DNA of 37,840 nt from Burkholderiales bacterium (GTDB taxonomy: Bacteria > Pseudomonadota > Gammaproteobacteria > Burkholderiales > Burkholderiaceae_F): the NCBI GenBank assembly GCA_020248865.1, contig JADCGS010000049.1, forward strand, positions 1 through 37,840, given 5' to 3'. Made by a program: the position numbers and the translations under genes. Below, piece after piece: positions 24,531 through 33,055 of this stretch. A model generated the notes under the pieces. The model had not been told where the DNA came from and did no database searches. It worked only from the letters and a program-made list of their open reading frames with translations. How positions within the stretch are numbered: the first letter of the stretch is position 1; every line of letters begins with the position of its first letter.

Positions 24531-24552
24531 AAAGCCCCGCAAGCGGGGCTTT
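24531..24552 (-). terminator. Terminator between sco and rpoH
   Basis: A perfect 10-bp stem AAAGCCCCGC / GCGGGGCTTT (24531-24540 / 24543-24552). Read on the minus strand it is followed by a T-rich run (TTTTTCTTTA), so it is a good intrinsic terminator for rpoH. On the plus strand only three T follow, giving weaker termination for sco. Confidence 0.8.
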
Positions 24553-24643
24553 GAAATGCCGCCTCTCGGAGAGAGGGGAGGAGGAGAGGCGGGTCCAGCA
24601 ACCAACCAAACCATTCCAGAAGTTGCCGCTGCGGCCGCCGCGA

Positions 24644-25549
<906 letters not shown>

Positions 25550-25571
25550 CAGGACAATCTCCTTGCCGAGG

Positions 25572-25601
25572 ATGTTAGCAGTCGACCCTGTCGAGTGCCA
25601 A
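25572..25601 (-). promoter_or_regulatory. CIRCE (HrcA) operator overlapping the rpoH promoter
   Basis: TTAGCAGTC-N9-GAGTGCCAA at 25575-25601 matches the CIRCE consensus TTAGCACTC-N9-GAGTGCTAA at 16 of 18 arm positions with the exact 9-base spacer. Read toward rpoH, TTGGCA (25596-25601) and TAACAT (25572-25577) are separated by 18 bases and make a plausible sigma-70 promoter, so HrcA bound here would block polymerase. It lies 26-52 bases upstream of the rpoH start codon. Confidence 0.8.
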
Positions 25602-25686
25602 CGAATGGACCCGGTATTGGCAACGGAGTTCAGTTCCGGATTGCTAGGTCGGGCGAGATCGGCCCTCCTTACTGTCGGTTTTCGCT

Positions 25687-25720
25687 GAGTTTCGAACTCT
25701 TCTCACCGAGTTTTGAACTC
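25687..25720. promoter_or_regulatory. Two GAGTTTYGAACTC palindromes 21 bp apart
   Basis: GAGTTTCGAACTC (25687-25699) and GAGTTTTGAACTC (25708-25720) each contain inverted GAGTT/AACTC arms around a 3-base centre. Their 21-bp start-to-start distance places them on one face of the helix, as for tandem operator sites of a dimeric repressor. They lie between rpoH and the GTPase gene in a 356-bp gap that contains no gene. The regulator is unknown. Confidence 0.5.
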
Positions 25721-25869
25721 GATGTGAGTGGCCGCTTCCGGTCTGACCATTGATTCGCCTGCAGCGCTGTACGATGGGAAGAGCCACATGTAGTCGCAGA
25801 GTGACTAGGTCGGAGCTCGCCACCACTAGCCCGACTTCGACCAGCTGACTAGCGTCGCCTCAGAAAACT

Positions 25870-25952
25870 GTTGTTCCACGGTTGTTCCACTTGAGCTTGA
25901 CGGTCCACACAGCACACGGATAGCATCACGTCAGGAACAACGCTGGAACAAC
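25870..25952. promoter_or_regulatory. Four GTTGTTCC(A/T) repeats in two inverted pairs before the GTPase gene
   Basis: GTTGTTCCA occurs at 25870-25878 and 25881-25889; the same word is found on the opposite strand at 25933-25941 (last base changed) and 25944-25952. Each pair has an 11-bp period, and the pairs face each other across 43 bp. The last copy ends five bases before the GTPase start codon, over its ribosome site, so a bound protein would block expression. Arm-type sites of tyrosine integrases have a similar layout. Confidence 0.65.
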
Positions 25953-25957
25953 GAGAT

Positions 25958-28225
25958 ATGGACAAGCGTTTTGTGGCAAGCCTCAGCAGGTCTCAAGGCC
26001 GGACCGCGTGGGCAGTGATCTTTCGTCACCCAATTCGGGTCGATCCGAACACCGGAAAACCTGGCCTGAGGGTCCGTCAGGGGCTCGGAACCTCCGATGA
26101 AGCGGAGGCGAGCGAACTGAAGGAGCAGCTCAACCAACTGCTGGCGGACGAAGCGTTTTGGAGTCTGCCGGCCCGAGCGGAGGCCGAACAGCGATTCCAT
26201 CGCCGCGTCGTTGAGATTTTCTACCACGGCATGGAACCGGAGCAGAGCGACTTCGGCTCGATCCGTGAGTCGGTCCTTCCGCTTCCTACATCCTCCGGTT
26301 CCGAGTACCGGCGAGCGCTGCTGCTCGGAACCACTGGCGCTGGCAAGACGACCTTGCTACGCCAATTGATTGGGACCGACCCCAAGAGCGAGCGCTTTCC
26401 ATCCACTTCGACCGCAAAGACCACGGTGCACGAGACCGAGGTCGTTCTGACCGAAGGCCCGTACCGGGCTGTCGTGACGTTCTTCCCGATCGACGAGGTC
26501 CGGGAGCATCTAAACGAATGTATCTCAGAGGCCGTGCTCTCCGCCTACCGCGGTGACAGCGACGGCGAAGTCCTTCGAAAGTTGCTGATGCACGTGAATC
26601 AGCGATTCCGCTTCAGCTATGTGCTTGGCAACGGCCCGCAGGCCAACGAAGCAGAGGAAGAAGACGATGACGAACACGAGGTCGTGGAATCAGCTGACGA
26701 GTCAGCCACAGACAGTTCGATCGATCTTGAGGCGACGAACGCTTTGTTGACGAAGACGCTCCTTGCGCTGCGCGCCATCGCTGGTCGCCACGGTGACCTG
26801 CTCAAGGTCGAGCTTGGTGCCACCGACGAGAACGATCAGCGAGTCATCGACGAGCTGTTCGAGGAGGAGCTGGATCGTAGGCTGCGCGAAGACGACGAGT
26901 TCCACCGCATCAGCGACGAGCTCATGGACGAGATCGAGCTTCGGTTCTCGCTGCTCACCGTTGGCGCGGTTCGGCGCAACAAACAGGGCTGGCCACAGTC
27001 GTGGTCATGGGAGACGGACGACCGAGCGAGCTTCATCAAGATGGTCACCCGCTTTTCTAGCAACCACGCCCCGCTCTTCGGTCGCCTGCTGACGCCGTTA
27101 GTAAACGGCATTCGGGTAGCAGGCGCCTTTCTACCTGCATGGAACGGCGGACAGCAGCCTAAGCTGGTGTTGCTCGACGGCGAAGGCCTAGGACATACGC
27201 CAAAATCGCTCGCAGCCATCTCAACTTCAATAACGAGGCGCATCGAGTCGACAGACGCGATCGTGCTCGTCGACAACGCGGTCCAGCCAATGCAGGCCGC
27301 ACCGGTGGCCGCAATGAAGGAGATGATCACGTCGGGAAGCGCCAGCAAGTTGCTGCTCGTCTTCACGCACTTCGACGAGGTCAAGGGCGACAACCTGCCC
27401 AACGCTGCCGCCAAGGAGCAGCACGTCCTGGCCTCTGCCGAGAATGTCCTGGCGTCCATCGGTGAGGAGTTGGGCCCCTTCGCTGAACGCGCGCTTCGCT
27501 GTCGCTTGAAAGAGGCTTGCTTCTTCGTCGGTGGTCTCGACGAGCATCTGGACACATCCAGGAAGGCGCACAAGCGAACCATAGGTCAACTGCAGGCGCT
27601 CCTCGCCGCCATCGACAGCATCGTGGAAAGGCCCGCACCCGTCGCCGCAAAGCCGGTGTACGACCGAATGAATCTCGTCTTGGCGGTGAAGAACGCAGCC
27701 GAAAGCTTTCACGACGCTTGGTGGCCGCGCCTTGGTCTGGCCAGCAAGCCGGGCGTCGGCAAGGAGCATTGGAAGCGCATCTGGGCGTTGAGCCGGCGCC
27801 TCAGCACCCCGGGGCTCGGCGACGAGTTCGACAATCTCAAGCCGGTTGCGGACCTTCGCAAGCAGCTCCAGGACGGGCTATATGTGCTGCTGCAGAACCC
27901 CATCCGATGGGTTCCGCATGAGCCAACCGACGACGCACAGAAGCAGCAGGTCTTCGACGGTTTGGCAAACGCCTTGGCCATCAAGATGCTGGACCTCGCG
28001 AGCAGGCGCGTTCGGGCCGAACGGATGCCGGACTGGCAGTTGGCTTTCAATCAGTCGGGACCCCGTTCGAGCTACGCGCGCGCATCGATCATTGGCGAGC
28101 GCATTTATGAGCGCGCCGCGCCCATTCCCGACGTGACCCCCTCTCCAGACCGGAACTCCTTCCTCCATGAAGTGGCGGCGGAGGTGGATAGCGTATGCAC
28201 CGAGGGTGGCGCGGCACTCGCGTGA
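25958..28225 (+). CDS. Large GTPase with integrase-like N-terminal domain
   Basis: A 755-residue protein I cannot assign to a named family. Residues 1-75 (TAWAVIFRHPIR, LRVRQGLGTSDEAEASELK) resemble the three-strand arm-binding domain of tyrosine integrases. A P-loop GTTGAGKTT is at 124-132, with candidate switch threonines in STSTAKTT (149-156). G3 is DGEG (407-410) in LVLLDGEGLGHT, close to the LLDTEGLGD form of GBP/atlastin, and G4-like THFD is at 470-473. An acidic linker (about 230-250, EAEEEDDDEHE) and a helical C-terminal half complete it. Expected: GTP hydrolysis coupled to DNA or membrane binding. The start follows the iteron-like repeats. Likely a defence-island gene. Confidence 0.7.
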   Translation: MDKRFVASLSRSQGRTAWAVIFRHPIRVDPNTGKPGLRVRQGLGTSDEAEASELKEQLNQLLADEAFWSLPARAEAEQRFHRRVVEIFYHGMEPEQSDFGSIRESVLPLPTSSGSEYRRALLLGTTGAGKTTLLRQLIGTDPKSERFPSTSTAKTTVHETEVVLTEGPYRAVVTFFPIDEVREHLNECISEAVLSAYRGDSDGEVLRKLLMHVNQRFRFSYVLGNGPQANEAEEEDDDEHEVVESADESATDSSIDLEATNALLTKTLLALRAIAGRHGDLLKVELGATDENDQRVIDELFEEELDRRLREDDEFHRISDELMDEIELRFSLLTVGAVRRNKQGWPQSWSWETDDRASFIKMVTRFSSNHAPLFGRLLTPLVNGIRVAGAFLPAWNGGQQPKLVLLDGEGLGHTPKSLAAISTSITRRIESTDAIVLVDNAVQPMQAAPVAAMKEMITSGSASKLLLVFTHFDEVKGDNLPNAAAKEQHVLASAENVLASIGEELGPFAERALRCRLKEACFFVGGLDEHLDTSRKAHKRTIGQLQALLAAIDSIVERPAPVAAKPVYDRMNLVLAVKNAAESFHDAWWPRLGLASKPGVGKEHWKRIWALSRRLSTPGLGDEFDNLKPVADLRKQLQDGLYVLLQNPIRWVPHEPTDDAQKQQVFDGLANALAIKMLDLASRRVRAERMPDWQLAFNQSGPRSSYARASIIGERIYERAAPIPDVTPSPDRNSFLHEVAAEVDSVCTEGGAALA

Positions 28226-28316
28226 TCTTGCTCACGACGGTCACGATCTGCACCTCGCGCCTGCTTGACTCATACGACCCACTACTTCTCCGTTCACTAG
28301 AAGACTAACTCGCCAC

Positions 28317-29837
28317 ATGCCCCTCACCCTCGGCCAACTCGAGCGCCATCTCTTCAAAGCCGCCGACATCCTGCGCGGCAAGATGGACGCCTCCGAGTTC
28401 AAGGAATACATCTTCGGCATGCTGTTCCTCAAGCGCTGCTCTGACGTCTTCGACCAGCGCCGCGAGGAAGTGATCCGCCTCGAAATCGAGGCCGGCAAGA
28501 GCGAAGCCGAGGCCAGGGCATCTGCCGAAAATTCGCGCTGGTACAAGAAGGAAGGCTCCTTCTGGGTGCCGCCGCAGTCGCGCTACGAGACCCTGGTCAA
28601 CGACGCCCACCAGAACGTCGGCGATTACCTAAACAAAGCGCTCACCGGCATCGAGACAGCCAACACCAGCCTGTACGACGTGCTGCAACACATCGACTTC
28701 ACGCAGAAGGTGGGTCAAAGCAAGATTCCGGACAACAAGCTCCGCCAGCTAATCACCCACTTCGGCATCCACCGCCTGCGTAACGAGGATTTCGAGTTCC
28801 CCGACCTGCTCGGCGCAGCCTACGAGTACCTGATCGGCGAGTTCGCCGACTCAGCTGGCAAGAAGGGCGGCGAGTTCTACACACCGCGCTCGGTGGTGCG
28901 GATGATGGTGCGGCTGATCAAGCCCGAGCTGAAGCACGACATCTACGACCCCTGCTGCGGCTCCGGCGGCATGCTGATCGCGGCCAAGGAGTACATCGAC
29001 GAACACGGCGAAGACGGCCGCAAGGCCAACCTCTTCGGGCAGGAGTTCAACGGCACGGTGTGGTCCATCGCCAAGATGAACATGCTGCTGCACGGCATCA
29101 GCACCGCCAACCTGCAGAACGACGACACGCTGGCCGAGCCGCAGCATGTCGAAGGCGGCGAGCTGATGCGCTTCGACCGCGTGCTCACTAACCCGCCGTT
29201 CTCCATCAACTGGGGCAACACCGAGAAAAACGCCGACGGCACGCCGGCCTGGGCGCCCAAGTTCCCCGAGCGCTTCAGCTTCGGTCAGGTGCCGCTCGGC
29301 GCCAAGAAGGCCGACCTGATGTTCCTGCAGCACATGCTGGCCGTCACCCGCAACGGAGGAATGATCGCGACGGTGATGCCGCACGGCGTGCTATTCCGCG
29401 GCGGTGAAGAGAAAACCATCCGTGCCGGCTTCATCGACGCCGATCTGCTCGAAGCCGTGATCGGCGTCGCGCCCAACCTGTTCTATGGCACGGGCATCCC
29501 GGCCTGCATCCTGGTGCTGCGCCAGCCGCTAGTCACCGCAAAGGTCATCTTCGGTCGGTTTACTTGGATCAAGGATCCAGACACGGGCCGCGGCCGGTAC
29601 CGTGAACGGCCGCAGGCGGATTGGCTGGTGCGTTTTGACGAAAGCCTTCGGATCGTCAGTGATGCGGCATGGGATGCCGTTGTCGCGCGGAACACGGAGA
29701 TCTGGAACAGAAGAGGCCGCGCCACTTCCCTCGCCATTTACGCTGCACTTGAGCGAAAGAAGGCCGCCAGTGAAGATCGGGGGCGTCTCTGTTGCGCCGA
29801 CTGTGGTTCAACGCGCCTCGTTTCGCGCCATATCTAG
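28317..29837 (+). pseudogene. hsdM: Type I restriction methylase HsdM, 3' end replaced (chimeric ORF)
   Basis: The first ~400 residues are an ordinary type I adenine-methyltransferase subunit: the N-terminal helical domain, [17 protein letters not shown], the AdoMet motif DPCCGSGGM at 211-219 and catalytic NPPF at 292-295, up to [14 protein letters not shown]. After about position 29522 the family pattern (normally a KVLFINA-like strand and a C-terminal tail) stops, and the frame continues into serine-recombinase-like sequence for about 100 residues. No hsdS or hsdR is present. The methylase is therefore probably inactive or a relic of a restriction system broken by recombination. Confidence 0.8.
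29541..29837 (+). pseudogene. Serine site-specific recombinase remnant fused to hsdM
   Basis: The translated segment contains [20 protein letters not shown], then [20 protein letters not shown], which resembles the recombinase domain of Pin/resolvase-type serine recombinases (WNRxxWxKDPDTGRR...; PELRIVxDxLW). CCADCG near the end may be the first half of the family's zinc ribbon. The catalytic N-terminal domain is missing, so it is a relic of a mobile element. The 99 bases after it, up to the convergent unknown gene, show nothing. Confidence 0.65.
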
Positions 29838-29936
29838 GAAGTCCGCGCTGGCGCGCGGTCGCGAGCAACTGCTCAGGAGTCGTTGTCGACCGCTTTGGCT
29901 GCTCGGACGCGTTTATGGAGCCGTCCTTTAACTACT

Positions 29937-30389
29937 TCACTCGATCGCAGCGCAGAGTTCCGCGATGCCCTCGAAGTGCGGCGGCGGGTATAAGAACCAG
30001 TGAACTTCAATTCGTACGTCGCCGGCTTCGATCCTGACGTCGTCACTCCAACCATCGCAGACGCCGAGGACTCCGTTCTCAAATGGCGCCACCGTCAGCT
30101 TGAGACCCCTTAACGCGTCAGAGACGCGTTTCAGTTGCTCAACAGTCATATGCCTTTCGTTCGTATCCGGATTCACGTCCTCGTCTTCCCAGAGGTTCCT
30201 CGGCAGCAACTCCCGTCGGACGCGTCCCTCGACAAGCTGTACGTCACCCCACCGGAGCGGTTCGGCCTTTGAATGCTTTTCGTAGCGAGGGACAGGTGCC
30301 TGCACATCGAACTCCGCCACGATGGTTGAAGCTCCGCCCATTGCGGAAGAGTGTGTGTGACTAATGCGGAGGAGATTCTTCTCAATCAT
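29937..30389 (-). CDS. Unknown protein, last gene of the island operon
   Basis: A 150-residue soluble protein of no family I recognise. The middle is rich in charged residues (WEDEDVNPDTNERHMTVEQLKRVSDAL), and the C-terminal third looks beta-rich (VRIEAGDVRIEVHWFLYPPPHFEG). The ATG overlaps the preceding gene by four bases (TCAT on the plus strand), so the two are translationally coupled and probably work together. No membrane segment or catalytic motif is apparent. Confidence 0.6.
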   Translation of the reverse strand: MIEKNLLRISHTHSSAMGGASTIVAEFDVQAPVPRYEKHSKAEPLRWGDVQLVEGRVRRELLPRNLWEDEDVNPDTNERHMTVEQLKRVSDALRGLKLTVAPFENGVLGVCDGWSDDVRIEAGDVRIEVHWFLYPPPHFEGIAELCAAIE

Positions 30390-30955
30390 GGCCGACCCTC
30401 AATTTCGTCGATCTTGCGAAGAATCTCGACTTGTTCCTCCTCTGTCGGGAGATAGTCCTCGACGCTCTTACCCGCAACAAAGTCGTCTAAGCAGGCAGCA
30501 AAGGCCGACGACAATCCAAGGCGAGTGATGTTCTGCAGGAACATCTGCTTTTGCTGGAGATTCATGCAGCCCTCGACGTACCAGCCGTCAGTAAGGGCAT
30601 GAGGCTGGATCATTGTGGCCGGGTTCCTCGAGACAGACGACTCTCCATCCTTGCGCCTGCTGTACCGTGCGAGGGTTGCGAAGGGTTCCTCGCGTAAACC
30701 GACGGCGACCTTCTGCAGCACGTACGCCAATCGTGCGGTTTGCGTATTTCTCGCCGGTTTGCCGTCGAGGAGGCCCCCGGACCGGTCGGGGGGTGCTGTT
30801 CTTTCCCAACGCAGCATGAGGGAGAGGTACACAAGTTCAACGGGATCGGTGATGTGACTGGGCATACGAGGTTTAGTGAGTTGAGTAGTCACTTCTTTTC
30901 CGGTTCTCATCGCCTTCTGTCCCGTCAGATGCTCGGTGACGCTGAGCTGCGTCAC
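30386..30955 (-). CDS. Unknown protein, coupled to the next gene
   Basis: A 189-residue soluble protein, unrecognised. It seems mostly helical: DPVELVYLSLMLRWERT, ARLAYVLQKVAVGL, FLQNITRLGLSSAFAACLDDFVAG, and a final EEEQVEILRKIDEIEG helix. GTG 30955 is the longest start; internal ATG codons at 30910 and 30865 have no better ribosome sites. It lies 57 bases after the DNA-glycosylase-like gene and overlaps the following gene by 4 bases. Its function is likely tied to that pair. Confidence 0.55.
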   Translation of the reverse strand: MTQLSVTEHLTGQKAMRTGKEVTTQLTKPRMPSHITDPVELVYLSLMLRWERTAPPDRSGGLLDGKPARNTQTARLAYVLQKVAVGLREEPFATLARYSRRKDGESSVSRNPATMIQPHALTDGWYVEGCMNLQQKQMFLQNITRLGLSSAFAACLDDFVAGKSVEDYLPTEEEQVEILRKIDEIEGRP

Positions 30956-31012
30956 GCGTAGCCAGTTGCTCTTCAGAACTTGCCGATGTGGTTTACCGGC
31001 CTCATGTCTTTG

Positions 31013-31696
31013 TTACGTCGTCCTGAGCGCCCTCAATACAATGTCGCTGGGATCCGTTTCGCGGGTGCGCCAATTCGCAATGCTCGGGTGGGTGAGTGTC
31101 ACGATGCGCAGGCCGCATGACGCGACATGGGTCGTACTCTCCCAACGCCTAGCATTCAATTCTTCAAACCGGTCCTCACGTGTTGTCGCTCCCAATCTGC
31201 GACGGACGTAGTCGCCGGCTCTCTTGCCGAAGCACACGACGACGCGCGGTTTGCACTCTTCGATGACTTGATGGTGGAATGGCCAGCACTCGGCGGCCGA
31301 TCTCTCGAAATCCGCAAGATCGTCCTGCCGGCGTGATCGAACGAAGACCAAGTTACTCGCTGGCACGCGAGCGGGATTGAGCCCAAGACGGCCTAGCAGG
31401 TGCAACACTCTGGGCTGCATGCCATACGCACCGGGTCGGACGCCGTTCCAACTCTCGTCCCGGTAAGCCGACCACTCTTCAGGTGCTTGCTTGAGGACCC
31501 AAGTGGAGTGCGATCCCACCGTCTCGCTTCGCAGCACTTCGGGATCACCTCCCGGGTTGATGCCGAGCATGTACAGCGGGCAGTTCTGTGTGAACGCGGC
31601 CCGACCCGAATAGAACACTTTCCCCGATCGGGACATAAGTGCCTTCGGAATCTCTTGCAACAACCGCGGCATTGAGGAGGCACACGCTGCTTCCAT
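31013..31696 (-). CDS. Uracil-DNA-glycosylase-superfamily protein
   Basis: A 227-residue protein with UDG-fold signatures: motif A LGINPGGDP at 44-52, which resembles the GINPG of Mug/TDG where the Asn activates water, a central NLVFVRSR, a buried strand VVVCFGKRAGDYV, and motif B LTHPS at 201-205. The combination suggests an active or modified-base glycosylase rather than housekeeping Ung. UDG-fold proteins are known in phage defence (Brig1 acts on glucosylated bases). It is the third gene of the island operon, seven bases after the DUF4258-like gene. Confidence 0.72.
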   Translation of the reverse strand: MEAACASSMPRLLQEIPKALMSRSGKVFYSGRAAFTQNCPLYMLGINPGGDPEVLRSETVGSHSTWVLKQAPEEWSAYRDESWNGVRPGAYGMQPRVLHLLGRLGLNPARVPASNLVFVRSRRQDDLADFERSAAECWPFHHQVIEECKPRVVVCFGKRAGDYVRRRLGATTREDRFEELNARRWESTTHVASCGLRIVTLTHPSIANWRTRETDPSDIVLRALRTT

Positions 31697-31703
31697 GGGT
31701 CAC

Positions 31704-32006
31704 CTACCTGCGGTTCATATGCTTGTACCGGTGCCCGATGGAGATCACCGTCGCGTCCCGCGAGCTCATGACCTTGTAACAGTCGAGGTACTCAGACATT
31801 CGGCGAACAGGCTCGCGGCCGAACTGGCGCTCCAGTTGCCGAACGCTGTCTCGACTGAAGAAGACGACGATTGCTCCGTTGCCGTCGTAAATCTCTTCTC
31901 CAAAGAGAGTCAGCCAGTCGTCGACCATCGGAGGAATGCCCCGCTGCTGAGCTCTCGTCGCGGCGTGCCTGCTAAGGCCCCGTTCGATGTGGCTGTTTCC
32001 AGTCAT
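31704..32006 (-). CDS. DUF4258-like small protein, putative toxin
   Basis: A 100-residue basic protein. The opening SRHAATRAQQRGIP, the central strand pattern GAIVVFFSRDSVRQLERQFG and the ending ATVISIGHRYKHMNRR resemble DUF4258 proteins, which are often linked to RelE-like toxin folds. The real start is the ATG at 32006; a longer frame upstream only shadows the neighbouring gene. It is ten bases after a ribbon-helix-helix-like protein, the usual antitoxin-first order. Toxicity is inferred from context only. Confidence 0.6.
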   Translation of the reverse strand: MTGNSHIERGLSRHAATRAQQRGIPPMVDDWLTLFGEEIYDGNGAIVVFFSRDSVRQLERQFGREPVRRMSEYLDCYKVMSSRDATVISIGHRYKHMNRR

Positions 32007-32016
32007 CGAAGCCCCC

Positions 32017-32778
32017 TTAGATCCCTCCAAGCGTGCGCAGAAGTCTTTCCGCGTCCGCCTGATTTTTTGTCCAGGCTTCAGTTCCTGGCACCAGTTCGTC
32101 GGGAAGATAGAGCTCCAAAAAGGCGAGGTTCGTGCGGAGTGGACCGTTGAATGGCCGAACCAAAGACATCTTCCACAGTGACTGCTGCTGCCATTCGGAA
32201 CGATCTTTCTCATCCATCGGAAAGTCATCGGCGAGGAAGTGGAGAACGTGGCGGTGCAATGCGAACGGGTCGCGCAGTTCCTGGCTTGCGAGTGCGACGG
32301 GAGTGCTCGATACCACGTCGCTATAGCCAAGCCAGGGCGTGAACTCGATCATTTGAGGACCAGGTTCAGCGGGCTTGCCAGCCGCCATAAGGACCGCCTC
32401 GCCTGGCACGCCCGTCAGTTCTGCCCACTCCAAGGGCGAACGACACAGCATGAAGACCAGCCGGTTGAAGAGTGCGTCGCGAACGAGACCGTGCTCATCG
32501 CAGAGCACTTTGAGCGCGCTAACTACATCTGCAGGGAGCGTGAGAGTCAGTGCCTTACGCTCGCGCTCGTTCAGCTGCCCTTCAATAAACTTCCGAGCCG
32601 CCGTCGAGTTCCGCAGCCCCTTCAGTTCCTCGCCGATGAGCCGCGACTCCTCCTTCAAGATGTGGGCGAGCCATACGTCACGCCGGAGGAATGCCCGTTC
32701 AATTGCCTCGTCGAAGGTCTCAAAGAGCTTTGCCGAGAGGCGGACAGTAATTTGCGTGGTGTCTTTGGGCTTAGGCAT
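32017..32778 (-). CDS. Ribbon-helix-helix-like protein, putative regulator/antitoxin
   Basis: A 253-residue protein that starts with TTQITVRLSAKLFETFDEAIERAF, a ribbon-helix-helix pattern, and has a second similar segment KALTLTLPADVVSALKVLCDEHG at about 76-98. Two RHH units in one chain could form an intramolecular dimer. The C-terminal 130 residues are unrecognised and are larger than in ordinary antitoxins. First gene of the five-gene island operon; a pair of CAGCATTT repeats sits in its upstream region, so autoregulation is likely. Confidence 0.6.
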   Translation of the reverse strand: MPKPKDTTQITVRLSAKLFETFDEAIERAFLRRDVWLAHILKEESRLIGEELKGLRNSTAARKFIEGQLNERERKALTLTLPADVVSALKVLCDEHGLVRDALFNRLVFMLCRSPLEWAELTGVPGEAVLMAAGKPAEPGPQMIEFTPWLGYSDVVSSTPVALASQELRDPFALHRHVLHFLADDFPMDEKDRSEWQQQSLWKMSLVRPFNGPLRTNLAFLELYLPDELVPGTEAWTKNQADAERLLRTLGGI

Positions 32779-32823
32779 ACGGCCGCGCTACCAAATGTGG
32801 CGATAGCGGCATCTTGATACAAC

Positions 32824-32853
32824 AAATGCTGTGCGTCAACAAACTAAATGCTG
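32824..32853 (-). promoter_or_regulatory. Direct repeat operator candidate upstream of the RHH operon
   Basis: AAATGCTG occurs at 32824-32831 and 32846-32853, exactly 22 bp (about two helical turns) apart. Read toward the operon it is CAGCATTT, and TTGACG, a near-consensus -35 box, lies between the two copies; a -10 box is less clear (TATCAA nearby). Such phased repeats fit binding by the ribbon-helix-helix protein encoded 46 bases downstream. Confidence 0.5.
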
Positions 32854-33055
32854 CATGACAAGAATGCGTTAGCTGTACGCTGGTTCAATACTCAGTGAAA
32901 GAAGACTGGGAGAGTTCAGAGTTGGATGCAAACGGCATTCAGAAGTGCTTGAGCGCGGTAGCGCTATGCCGTTGATTCAAGAGGGTCCGGGGTCCAGACT
33001 TGGCTGCAACCCGACACTTACCCTGAGGCGGCCTTGCGATAGTGTGAGTGCAAGC

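Larger units (their letters stand above)
25602..33055. mobile_element. Genomic island between rpoH and ftsX
   Basis: This segment is visibly poorer in GC and has different codon use from both flanks. It holds a GTPase, an hsdM remnant joined to a serine-recombinase fragment, and a five-gene operon with toxin-antitoxin-like and DNA-glycosylase-like proteins. The flanking genes rpoH and ftsX are neighbours in many proteobacteria, so an insertion is likely. I found no convincing direct repeats or intact integrase, so the limits given are simply the end of the rpoH promoter and the ftsX stop. The 32854-33055 stretch shows no gene. Confidence 0.7.

Noticed and set aside
25643..25850. CTAGGTCGG-like repeated words in the gap before the GTPase gene
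   Set aside because: Copies are few, differ in flanks and show no regular spacing, so they are not a supported element.
28226..28316. hsdM promoter with TTGACT as -35
   Set aside because: No acceptable -10 hexamer at 16-18 bases distance.
25602..33055. Direct-repeat attachment sites at the island edges
   Set aside because: Only an 8-base match (GAGTTCAG at about 25626 and 32915) was found, which is too short to separate from chance.
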